A stretch of DNA of 5,048 nucleotides, taken from Nostocaceae cyanobacterium CSSed10_463m (GTDB lineage: Bacteria; Cyanobacteriota; Cyanobacteriia; Cyanobacteriales; Nostocaceae). The DNA lies in contig PWQB01000438.1 in the NCBI GenBank assembly GCA_003556955.1, positions 1 through 5,048 on the forward strand, written 5' to 3'. Below the pieces are notes generated by a model. It worked only from the letters and a program-made list of their open reading frames with translations. It did no database searches and was not told where the DNA came from. Below, piece by piece: positions 1 through 4,656 of this stretch; position 1 is the first letter of the stretch, and every line of letters starts with the position of its first letter. The position numbers and the translations under genes are program-made.

Positions 1-36
1 ACAATCCGTCAAAAGACTATCGCCCGTATAAAATCT

Positions 37-75
37 ACCTTGTCTACTTTCCCTCCTTGTCTTCCAAGTCTTGCC
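37..75. repeat. Pyrimidine-rich low-complexity tract
   Basis: The tract is almost all C and T and contains CTTGTCT twice (39-45 and 56-62) with related CTT/TCC words between and after. Such loosely repeated C/T tracts are common between genes in Nostoc-type genomes (general knowledge). No start codon with a ribosome site or codon pattern supports a gene here. The remainder of 1-240 shows nothing else I can assign apart from the G-rich array at 109-149. Confidence 0.4.
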
Positions 76-108
76 TTCACAGATAACATTAAAAACCTAC
101 CCTTGTGA

Positions 109-149
109 GGGCAGGGGGGCAGGGTGCAGGGGTGCAGAGTGCAGGGGGG
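109..149 (+). repeat. G-rich array with G-quadruplex potential
   Basis: G runs at 109-111, 114-119, 122-124, 129-132 and 144-149 are separated by CA, CA, TGCA and an 11-nt spacer built from TGCAGAGTGCA. The first four runs fit the canonical G3+N1-7 quadruplex pattern on the plus strand. It lies downstream of ruvA, so a read-through ruvA transcript would carry the C-rich complement. The repeated word is GGGTGCA-like. Whether it folds in the cell is not shown by the sequence. Confidence 0.55.
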
Positions 150-240
150 AAGAGAATTTTGCAGTTTTTGCACGGATGCACAACAGCTTATAAGCAGTAA
201 CAATAACAATAGATGCAAGCCTGAAAACCCAGACTTTCTT

Positions 241-285
241 AATTACGAATTACGAACTACGAATTACGAACTACGAATTACGAAT
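241..285 (-). repeat. Heptanucleotide tandem repeat (STRR, AATTCGT type)
   Basis: Six back-to-back 7-bp units (AATTACG or AACTACG on the plus strand, i.e. CGTAATT/CGTAGTT on the minus strand) run from 241 to 282, followed by a partial AAT. Units alternate between the T and C variants at the third base. Short tandemly repeated repetitive sequences of this length are a known hallmark of heterocystous cyanobacteria. The array overlaps the last codons of ruvA: its stop codon and the penultimate codons are repeat sequence. Confidence 0.9.
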
Positions 286-922
286 GAGTAACTTCTTCAC
301 TGCTGCTAAGATGAGCGATCGCTTGTTTAATCCAATCCTCCACATAAGCGTCTTTTGTTAATCCAATATCTTCACTGACTACGTGTAAAGCGTGACTCAC
401 TTCATCGGCAGTATATCCCAAAGCAAAAAGAGTCATTTGCACTTCTTCTAAAATCCCTGGTGCGGGGCCGCCTGTGGCGACGAAGAAACCTGCTGATTTG
501 CGCCACTCTACTAACTTGGTTTTTAGTTCCAAGCAGATGCGTTCTGCGGTTTTTTTGCCCACACCAGGGGCTTGAATTAAGATTTGGGTATTACCAGCGA
601 TAATGGCTTGAACTAAATCTGGGACTTCCAAAGTGTCCAATAGTGCGATCGCTAAAGCTGCACCAATACCACTCACACTTAGCAAGTGGCGGAACAAGTC
701 ACGTTCTGCGGGGGAAGCAAAGCCGTAGAGAAACGGTACTTCATCCCGAATTTGCAGATGGGTAAAAATTTGTGTGACTCCGCCTGAATCTGGTAACTGT
801 TTTGCCAAGCGTTGCGGAACTTGTAAATCATACCCTAAACCATTAACTTCGAGGGTCAACATCATGCGACCCCCGCCAATTGCTTGAATACCAGCGACAA
901 TGCCTTTGAGATAGCTAATCAT
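278..922 (-). CDS. ruvA: Holliday junction DNA helicase subunit RuvA
   Basis: RuvA forms tetramers that hold the four-way Holliday junction and load the RuvB motor for branch migration; RuvC cuts the junction. The 214 residues match the family's usual length. Residues 1-65 form the OB-fold domain, with the family's opening MISYLKG and a DEVPFLYGF stretch whose D60-E61 correspond to the acidic pin residues of E. coli RuvA. Two helix-hairpin-helix DNA-binding motifs follow: VSGIGAALA (83-91) and [12 protein letters not shown] (118-129). After a Gly/Pro-rich linker near 150-157, residues 158-206 form the C-terminal domain that contacts RuvB, with the typical ALGY (167-170). I chose the ATG at 920-922 because it starts the conserved N terminus; the longer reading frame upstream is the out-of-frame end of spp. 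That ATG overlaps the spp TGA as ATGA, suggesting translational coupling, and no clear Shine-Dalgarno is visible. The C terminus (THS, stop TAA) is encoded by the start of the heptamer repeat. Confidence 0.97.
   Translation of the reverse strand: MISYLKGIVAGIQAIGGGRMMLTLEVNGLGYDLQVPQRLAKQLPDSGGVTQIFTHLQIRDEVPFLYGFASPAERDLFRHLLSVSGIGAALAIALLDTLEVPDLVQAIIAGNTQILIQAPGVGKKTAERICLELKTKLVEWRKSAGFFVATGGPAPGILEEVQMTLFALGYTADEVSHALHVVSEDIGLTKDAYVEDWIKQAIAHLSSSEEVTHS
315..322. repeat. HIP1 octamer
   Basis: GCGATCGC palindrome inside ruvA, encoding Ala-Ile-Ala (residues 201-203). HIP1 is over-represented in many cyanobacterial genomes. Confidence 0.9.
645..652. repeat. HIP1 octamer
   Basis: Second GCGATCGC in ruvA, again encoding Ala-Ile-Ala (residues 91-93), at the end of the first helix-hairpin-helix region. 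Confidence 0.9.
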
Positions 923-1668
923 TCTAAGAAACCAAAATATTTTAGACCTTCGAGAATTCCACCAGCACAAACAGCCTGTGCCAGGTAACGATAGTTAGCG
1001 GGATACTCGCTGTGCCACTTAAGTAACTCTGGACGTGCATTCCCAACTATGATTCCCCGTTCCTCGCCGACAGCGAATAAAGCAATATCATTACCTGAAT
1101 CACCGCAGACAACTGTTTGTTCTGCTGCAAAGTTCCACTTTTGACGGAGAAACTGCATTGCCTGACCTTTATCGCTGGTAAGAGGCACAATGTCAAGGTC
1201 AATACCGCTACTATAGATTAATTTTATATTTAATTTACATTTGAGCAACTCTGCCTCTAGTTGCGGTAGGACATTTGCTGCTACCTCTTGATTCAAAAAG
1301 AAACTTACTTTAAAAGCTCTTTGTTCTGAATCTGGTTGCAGTTCCAACTCAGGAAAAGACCCAGCGATTTTTAATACCAATTCACTATCCCATCCAGAGG
1401 AGAGGATTTCTGACCAACCAGCATCGGGGGTATCTTTACCGTCTAGATAAATTTCCGTACCCACAGAGAGAACTAAAGCATCGGGTTCCATGAGATTTTT
1501 TTCTTTTTGGAGTTCGCGGTAAAGAATAGGCGATCGCCCTGTAGCATAGACAATCTTACTGCCGTATTCTTGACGATGTTGACTCAGTGATTTTGTCAGT
1601 GTGGCTAAAGCATTGTCATCACCTACAAAGGTATTATCCAAGTCGGAGACAAAAAGAAATGGTTTCAT
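919..1668 (-). CDS. spp: Sucrose-phosphate phosphatase (HAD superfamily)
   Basis: The enzyme hydrolyses sucrose-6-phosphate to sucrose and phosphate in the cytoplasm, the last step of sucrose synthesis after sucrose-phosphate synthase. Sucrose serves cyanobacteria as a compatible solute and, in filamentous nitrogen fixers, as carbon passed between cells. The 249 residues carry all HAD motifs: motif I DLDNT with nucleophile D9 and acid/base D11; motif II T43 in ATGRS (42-46); motif III K167 in SDKG; motif IV GDSGND (189-194) with the Mg-binding acidic residues. The LMEPD (59-63), SVGTEIY (68-74) and C-terminal [13 protein letters not shown] stretches match the cyanobacterial SPP family rather than trehalose- or mannosylglycerate-phosphate phosphatases. 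It is single-domain, without the plant-type C-terminal extension. The start at ATG 1666-1668 begins two residues before the conserved hydrophobic strand; the 17 upstream in-frame residues do not fit the family. A TTGACA hexamer lies 45-50 bp upstream of the start (1714-1719 on the minus strand) but has no good -10 partner. It overlaps ruvA by 4 nt. Confidence 0.95.
   Translation of the reverse strand: MKPFLFVSDLDNTFVGDDNALATLTKSLSQHRQEYGSKIVYATGRSPILYRELQKEKNLMEPDALVLSVGTEIYLDGKDTPDAGWSEILSSGWDSELVLKIAGSFPELELQPDSEQRAFKVSFFLNQEVAANVLPQLEAELLKCKLNIKLIYSSGIDLDIVPLTSDKGQAMQFLRQKWNFAAEQTVVCGDSGNDIALFAVGEERGIIVGNARPELLKWHSEYPANYRYLAQAVCAGGILEGLKYFGFLE
1530..1537. repeat. HIP1 octamer
   Basis: GCGATCGC, in the longer palindrome GGCGATCGCC, within the codons for Gly-Arg-Ser-Pro of spp. 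It therefore overlaps the catalytic motif II of the phosphatase. Confidence 0.9.
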
Positions 1669-1934
1669 GATTGTGATGTATCCCAAGTGAGTAGTTGCAA
1701 AAATCCCTAAAAATGTCAAAATTGACTCAAAGCAATCTGCAAAAAAGAATCTTTGATTATGGGTTCCGAGTTAATCTAACTTATGTATGCTGACTAATAC
1801 AACCTATTAATCAAATTCTGGCTAAGTTCAAGAACAACAACTATTGTCGGAAACTATTGCTACCACTAGCATCACACAGCAGCAACATAGAATTTAATTG
1901 AAATACTGATTCCTGGCTGTGGAGGCTCAGACGT
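1669..1934. other. Intergenic stretch, no assignable content
   Basis: This is the spp-proximal half of the 580-bp divergent gap. I see no reading frame longer than a few codons with a credible start on either strand and no RNA gene. The only pattern noted is alternating TCAA/TTGA/TCAA half-sites at 1716-1730, which could be a weak operator or chance in AT-rich DNA. A promoter for spp-ruvA is expected here but cannot be placed with confidence. Confidence 0.5.
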
Positions 1935-1968
1935 GGGTAGGGGAGCAGGGAGCAGGGGAGAGACTGGG
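1935..1968 (+). repeat. GGGAGCA tandem repeat with G-quadruplex potential
   Basis: G runs at 1935-1937, 1940-1943, 1948-1950, 1955-1958 and 1966-1968 are separated by TA, AGCA, AGCA and a 7-nt spacer. The first four fit the canonical quadruplex pattern on the plus strand. The core is a 7-bp unit GGGAGCA repeated about two and a half times. It resembles the array at 109-149 in being G-rich with CA spacers, and lies between divergent genes, 280 bp before the TPR start. Confidence 0.55.
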
Positions 1969-1973
1969 ACAAA

Positions 1974-2045
1974 GCTTGAACTCCGCCCCAGATCAAGCGT
2001 CCTAACTTGATGGCTGATTTTCAGGGCGGTTTCGGGGGATTTTTT
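1974..2045 (+). other. Nested, mutually exclusive inverted repeats ending in a T run
   Basis: GCTTGA (1974-1979) can pair with TCAAGC (1993-1998), while the nearly identical ATCAAG (1992-1997) can instead pair with CTTGAT (2006-2011). The second fold is compatible with an outer stem CCGCCC (1983-1988)/GGGCGG (2024-2029) and nearly so with a small CTGA-TTT-TCAG hairpin (2014-2024), giving a three-branched shape. Six T residues (2040-2045) follow 10 nt after the outer stem. The arrangement looks like an attenuator or a small structured RNA upstream of the TPR gene, but no known family is recognised and either strand could be the functional one. Chance pairing is possible. Confidence 0.3.
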
Positions 2046-2074
2046 GGATTATTAGGCTTTCTATTATAGCATTT

Positions 2075-2088
2075 CCTAGTATGCTAGG
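2075..2088. promoter_or_regulatory. Inverted repeat CCTAG-N4-CTAGG, possible operator
   Basis: Perfect 5-bp arms around TATG, 161 bp before the TPR start. A TATTAT hexamer that could be a -10 box lies just upstream (2062-2067), without a recognisable -35. The function is unknown. Confidence 0.2.
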
Positions 2089-2143
2089 TATGGATTGATT
2101 TGCGTCCACCTGCATTTCTCCTCTTCCCAGGGCAGCTAATTCT

Positions 2144-2160
2144 TTCTTAGTACCTAAGAA
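2144..2160. promoter_or_regulatory. Inverted repeat TTCTTAG-TAC-CTAAGAA, possible operator
   Basis: Perfect 7-bp arms with a 3-nt centre, 88 bp before the TPR start. It is the longest perfect dyad in the intergenic region. No T run follows, so a terminator is unlikely; a regulator binding site or chance is left. Confidence 0.25.
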
Positions 2161-2176
2161 TACGGAAATCATTATG

Positions 2177-2200
2177 TTTCATCTATGAAAGTAGAACTAC
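2177..2200. promoter_or_regulatory. Two abutting dyads before the TPR gene
   Basis: TTTCAT-CT-ATGAAA (2177-2190) is followed without a gap by GTAG-AA-CTAC (2191-2200). They end 48 bp before the ATG, where a promoter or its operator would be expected. TATCAT at 2221-2226 is a possible -10 box, with no good -35. The NtcA pattern (GTA-N8-TAC) is not met, since the spacing is 4. Confidence 0.22.
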
Positions 2201-2248
2201 GGTTTTGGGAACACTAGGTTTATCATAAAAGTTAACAGGTATTGGTCG

Positions 2249-3322
2249 ATGTCGAAAGATGAATCTAACCCTAGTATAAAAAAGACGGTCAAACACATTA
2301 AGCGTCATCAGACTAGAAGTGAATTTGACCAGAGTACCTTGGGGGAAATGGTATTTCCACTAGAAACTGATCATCAGTTATCGGAAGCATCCCAGCTACT
2401 CGAACAAGGAGTTAAACAGCAACAAGCCGGGGAATTAACAGCTGCGCTAAAATCCTTAAAACACGCGCTACAAATGTTTCAGGCAGCTGGTAATATACAA
2501 CAACAAGAACAGGTACTTTGTTTTTTAGCACTTGTAGCTTATACATCCAGTGATTACAAAAGCACGATTTTTTATTCCCAGCAGTGCCTAGCATTGGAAC
2601 AGACTAACCCAGATTTATTGATCAAGATACAAGTACTTTCGCACTTAGGTAATGCTTACCGTCACCTGAACGACTATAAACAGGGAATTAAGTATCTGCA
2701 ACAGTGTTTAATAATCACCCGTAAAATGTCAAATAAGCGGAGTGAGGTGGCAGCATTAAATAATTTGGGATTGCTTTATAAAGCCGCTGGTCAATTTTCT
2801 AAAGCAATTGAATATCAACAAGAAAGTTTAAAAATTGTTGAAGAACTCCAAGACAATTGGGGTATGGAACAGGTGTTGAAGAATATCGGGAATACTTATT
2901 ATGCTTTGGACAATTACCCGCAAGCGATCGCTTACTATGAAAGATGTGTCAGAATAGCACGTTTACTCAACCATATTCGTAGTGCTTCAAAGCTACTGAA
3001 AAATCTGGGCAATGCTTGCTATGCTACAGGTAATTATGGCAAAGCGATTCTATATTACGAAGAGCGGTTACAATTAGCCAGAGAACTCCAAGATATACGT
3101 ATTGAAGAACAATCTCTGAGCAGTTTAGGGGTTACTTGTGAAGCATTAGGCGACTATAAAAAAGCCATTAAATATTACGAAGAACGATTGGTTTTAGCGA
3201 TTAAAATTAAAGATTGCCGAATGGAAGAACAAGCCCGTGCAAGTTTAAAATTCACCTGTGAGGCTTTGGGTGATTATGCAAAAGCTATGAAATACGAGAA
3301 GGGAAAATCTACTAATTCGTAG
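2249..3322 (+). CDS. Tetratricopeptide repeat (TPR) protein
   Basis: A 357-residue soluble protein made almost wholly of helical TPR units, which usually serve as protein-binding scaffolds; the partner cannot be told from the sequence. There is no signal peptide, membrane segment or enzymatic domain. Residues 1-43 are polar and basic (KKTVKHIKRH near 11-20). TPR units then begin near residues 50, 90, 130, 170, 210, 250, 290 and 330, with a strict 40-residue period and a signature of G-x-x-Y/C about every 40 residues (G134, G174, G214, G254, G294). The 40-residue spacing and GNxYxxxxxYxxAIxYxxxxLxIA pattern resemble the LGN/Pins-like (TPR_12) subclass common in multi-TPR signalling proteins of filamentous cyanobacteria. 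Units 6-8 are close copies (YYEERL and TCEALGDY recur), and the eighth stops after its first helix. The start at 2249 has no clear Shine-Dalgarno; ATG 2348 would keep all TPRs but has its purine run too close. The last three residues and stop come from the heptamer array. It converges on the Uma2 gene. Confidence 0.88.
   Translation: MSKDESNPSIKKTVKHIKRHQTRSEFDQSTLGEMVFPLETDHQLSEASQLLEQGVKQQQAGELTAALKSLKHALQMFQAAGNIQQQEQVLCFLALVAYTSSDYKSTIFYSQQCLALEQTNPDLLIKIQVLSHLGNAYRHLNDYKQGIKYLQQCLIITRKMSNKRSEVAALNNLGLLYKAAGQFSKAIEYQQESLKIVEELQDNWGMEQVLKNIGNTYYALDNYPQAIAYYERCVRIARLLNHIRSASKLLKNLGNACYATGNYGKAILYYEERLQLARELQDIRIEEQSLSSLGVTCEALGDYKKAIKYYEERLVLAIKIKDCRMEEQARASLKFTCEALGDYAKAMKYEKGKSTNS
2924..2931. 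repeat. HIP1 octamer
   Basis: GCGATCGC in the TPR gene, encoding Ala-Ile-Ala in unit 5 (PQAIAYY). Confidence 0.9.
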
Positions 3323-3386
3323 TTCGTAATTCGTAATTCGTAATATTTCCTGCGGAAACGCTGCGCTAACGTAATTCGTAATTCGT
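3314..3386 (+). repeat. Interrupted heptanucleotide tandem repeat (STRR, AATTCGT type)
   Basis: Four units lie at 3314-3341 (AATTCGT, AGTTCGT, AATTCGT, AATTCGT), and two more at 3373-3386, the two blocks being split by other sequence. Unit and variant are the same as in the array at the end of ruvA, in the same direction relative to the gene it terminates. The first unit lies inside the TPR gene and gives it ACT-AAT-TCG-TAG (Thr-Asn-Ser-stop). Confidence 0.9.
3345..3369. repeat. Short palindromic element inserted in the heptamer array
   Basis: About 25 bp interrupts the array. It contains the dyad TTTCC-TGC-GGAAA (3346-3358) followed by the GC-rich word CGCTGCGCTAACG. The bordering bases AAT (3342-3344) and CGT (3370-3372) look like the two halves of one heptamer unit with a T missing, as if the element had gone into a unit. 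Similar GCGTTAGCGCAGCG words are frequent as interspersed repeats in Nostoc-type genomes, as I recall. The dyad could also stop transcription, but no T run follows on either strand. Confidence 0.5.
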
Positions 3387-3416
3387 AAGCAATGATACAG
3401 AGAAATTGCTAACTAA

Positions 3417-4049
3417 CTACTGTATTTTCTCTCTCAACCAAATACGGAAGGATTTCAACAAAGCAATTTCACCTATGTTTTTACTCTGCTGCATAAATCG
3501 ACTGATATCACTCATTGAAATTAGGGGAAAGGCAATACTAAAGCTACACTCAATATATTGCCCTTCTACTAACTGATAAAATTTTAAATCTTGTCCGTTA
3601 TATCTCCATAATTCATTCACACCCAGCGCTGCATAAATACCCAATTTATTAACTGAACTACTGGTAATGTCAATTTCAATGGCTAAATCAGGAGGAGGAT
3701 CTGTTTCTAAATTTAGTTTCTCCTGACCTCTAATAGCTGGCTCATTTTGAATATAATAACAATTATCTGGTTCTATACCTCGATTTGCTAATCGCCGCTT
3801 CAGTGTTGTGGAACCAGCACTTCTAATTTCAATATCTAATTCTTCAGCTAAAGCAATAATAAAATTGCCAAAATTACTTTTAGCATTTTCATGTTCAAAA
3901 AGTGGGGTCATGATTTCTAAAGTACCGCAGTCATAAGCAAGCCGAGAACCTCTATCCTCACCTGTATCTCTCAGCAAGGCTTCAAAGGTTTCCCAACTTA
4001 CGTTATGTAAAACTGTTCTTTGTTCAGCAAGCGTTGACTGGACAAGCAT
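3417..4049 (-). CDS. Uma2 family (DUF820) putative PD-(D/E)XK endonuclease
   Basis: A 210-residue protein of the Uma2/DUF820 family, predicted restriction-endonuclease-like proteins present in many copies in cyanobacterial genomes and of mostly unknown role. Family features in order: an N-terminal VSWETFEALL segment (17-26); LAYDCGTLEIMTP (37-49) with an H53-E54 pair after it, as in the usual SpxHE position; IEPDNCYYI (92-100) with D95; the core strand PPPDLAIEID (118-127) giving D121 and E125; and K135 before GIYAALGVNELWRY (137-150), where the family has K-x3-Y-x-x-x-G-V-x-E-x-W. The catalytic-type D, E and K are thus in place and the length is normal, so it looks intact. The ATG at 4047-4049 has AGGT about 10 nt upstream. 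The leader to 4145 is very AT-rich; CATAAT (minus strand, 4086-4091) is a possible -10 with no good -35. Whether it is transcribed with the small genes upstream is uncertain (96-bp gap). Confidence 0.9.
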   Translation of the reverse strand: MLVQSTLAEQRTVLHNVSWETFEALLRDTGEDRGSRLAYDCGTLEIMTPLFEHENAKSNFGNFIIALAEELDIEIRSAGSTTLKRRLANRGIEPDNCYYIQNEPAIRGQEKLNLETDPPPDLAIEIDITSSSVNKLGIYAALGVNELWRYNGQDLKFYQLVEGQYIECSFSIAFPLISMSDISRFMQQSKNIGEIALLKSFRIWLREKIQ

Positions 4050-4145
4050 ATCAAAATACCTATTCCATGAAAATATGAGATATAAATTATGAAATTTTAC
4101 CTATATTTAGGATAAAAATACTTGTAGCGCTTTTACCCTAATAAC

Positions 4146-4409
4146 CTAATTTTCTTGTTCATCATCATCAGGTAATGATTCCATCTCTTTAGCAATTAAA
4201 TCTTGAAATTCATCACCACAATGAACCTGTAAATGAATTGTAGCAGTTAGCAACTCTGCGAGAATTTCAGCTTGTTGCCTTGTACTCAAGTAAGGTGACT
4301 GAAGTTGATAAATTAAGGCCGTAACATTTTGGCATTCAGAGCCTAATTCTGTAATTAATTTACTGAGAGTAGAATTGGCAATAGGGAGAACGCGATCGCT
4401 AATTTGCAT
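4146..4409 (-). CDS. Hypothetical small acidic protein
   Basis: An 87-residue protein I do not recognise. It is predicted mainly helical and strongly acidic (15 Asp/Glu against 4 Lys/Arg), ending in an acidic tail ESLPDDDEQEN. Two cysteines occur, C26 and C64, the latter in HLQVHCGDEF. There is no signal peptide or membrane segment. Its ATG (4407-4409) begins 2 nt after the TAA of the 61-codon gene, so the two are almost certainly translated from one message. No strong Shine-Dalgarno precedes it, which fits translational coupling. Composition is like that of its neighbours. An acidic partner for the basic upstream protein is a reasonable guess but is inference only. Confidence 0.75.
   Translation of the reverse strand: MQISDRVLPIANSTLSKLITELGSECQNVTALIYQLQSPYLSTRQQAEILAELLTATIHLQVHCGDEFQDLIAKEMESLPDDDEQEN
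4392..4399. repeat. HIP1 octamer
   Basis: GCGATCGC near the start of the 87-codon gene, within the codons for Ser-Asp-Arg (residues 4-6). Confidence 0.9.
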
Positions 4410-4411
4410 AA

Positions 4412-4597
4412 TTATTTACCCAATCGTTTGAGTGCTTGCTGAATCCCCTTTTCAAAAGCTTGAATTTCAGCTTTCCAATGTCTAATCAAACCTTGATCGG
4501 GATAATCTTTTTCATACTCTAGTCTAATCTTTTCTTGATGTTCATCAATCCGTTTGTTCAGCGAGCGAATTGCTTTTTTGTGGTTTTTATTCCCCAT
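4412..4597 (-). CDS. Hypothetical small basic helical protein
   Basis: A 61-residue protein, rich in Lys/Arg (15) against Asp/Glu (9). It appears as two amphipathic helices (about 5-30 and 37-59) joined by YPDQG (32-36). The second helix holds IRHWKAEIQAFEKGI (38-52), with the hydrophobic spacing of a coiled coil or helical hairpin. I know of no function. I chose the ATG at 4595-4597 because AAGGA lies 13 nt upstream and the helix begins there. The longer frame back to 4657 would read through the palindrome at 4634-4652 and abut the sufS stop, so it is less likely. Its stop is 2 nt before the next start. It sits 59 bp after sufS; the hairpin in between suggests separate or attenuated expression. 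Confidence 0.72.
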   Translation of the reverse strand: MGNKNHKKAIRSLNKRIDEHQEKIRLEYEKDYPDQGLIRHWKAEIQAFEKGIQQALKRLGK

Positions 4598-4633
4598 AAA
4601 GCTGCAAGATCCTTGAACAGCCCTGTTTAACAA

Positions 4634-4652
4634 AGGTGGGCATCGCCCACCT
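4634..4652 (-). terminator. Strong hairpin after sufS, interspersed-palindrome type
   Basis: AGGTGGGC and GCCCACCT are perfect 8-bp arms around a 3-nt loop, starting 4 nt after the sufS stop. In the minus-strand transcript the stem is followed by TTGTTAAA, a poor U-tract, so termination may be partial. A second small palindrome AACAG-CC-CTGTT (4616-4627) lies just beyond. The GTGGGC-N-GCCCAC word is familiar as a repeated extragenic palindrome in cyanobacteria, so it may be a repeat recruited as a terminator. Confidence 0.6.
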
Positions 4653-4656
4653 AACA

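Noticed and set aside
9..218. Minus-strand 69-codon frame beginning MHLLLLLLLISCC, resembling a lipoprotein signal with a lipobox-like LISC
   Set aside because: The leucines come from a simple ATTGTT-type stretch, there is no basic residue before the hydrophobic run, and the rest is translated G-rich array and C/T tract. No ribosome site is seen.
241..285. CRISPR array
   Set aside because: The units are 7 bp, directly abutting, with no spacers.
923..970. Longer RuvA start giving 16 extra residues
   Set aside because: The extra residues are out-of-frame spp codons and do not match RuvA, which begins at the ATG at 920-922.
1669..1719. Longer SPP start giving 17 extra residues
   Set aside because: The family begins two or three residues before the motif I strand; the extension lacks similarity and runs through the TTGACA-like element.
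1691..1719. sigma70 promoter for spp-ruvA based on TTGACA (minus strand, 1714-1719)
   Set aside because: The hexamer at 17-bp spacing is AACTAC, a poor -10 box, so it is not listed as a promoter.
2191..2200. NtcA-type site GTA...TAC upstream of the TPR gene
   Set aside because: The spacing between GTA and TAC is 4 instead of 8, and no suitably placed -10 follows.
2412..2594. Minus-strand 60-codon frame opposite the TPR gene
   Set aside because: It is a shadow of the TPR coding frame, with no ribosome site and no recognisable protein features.
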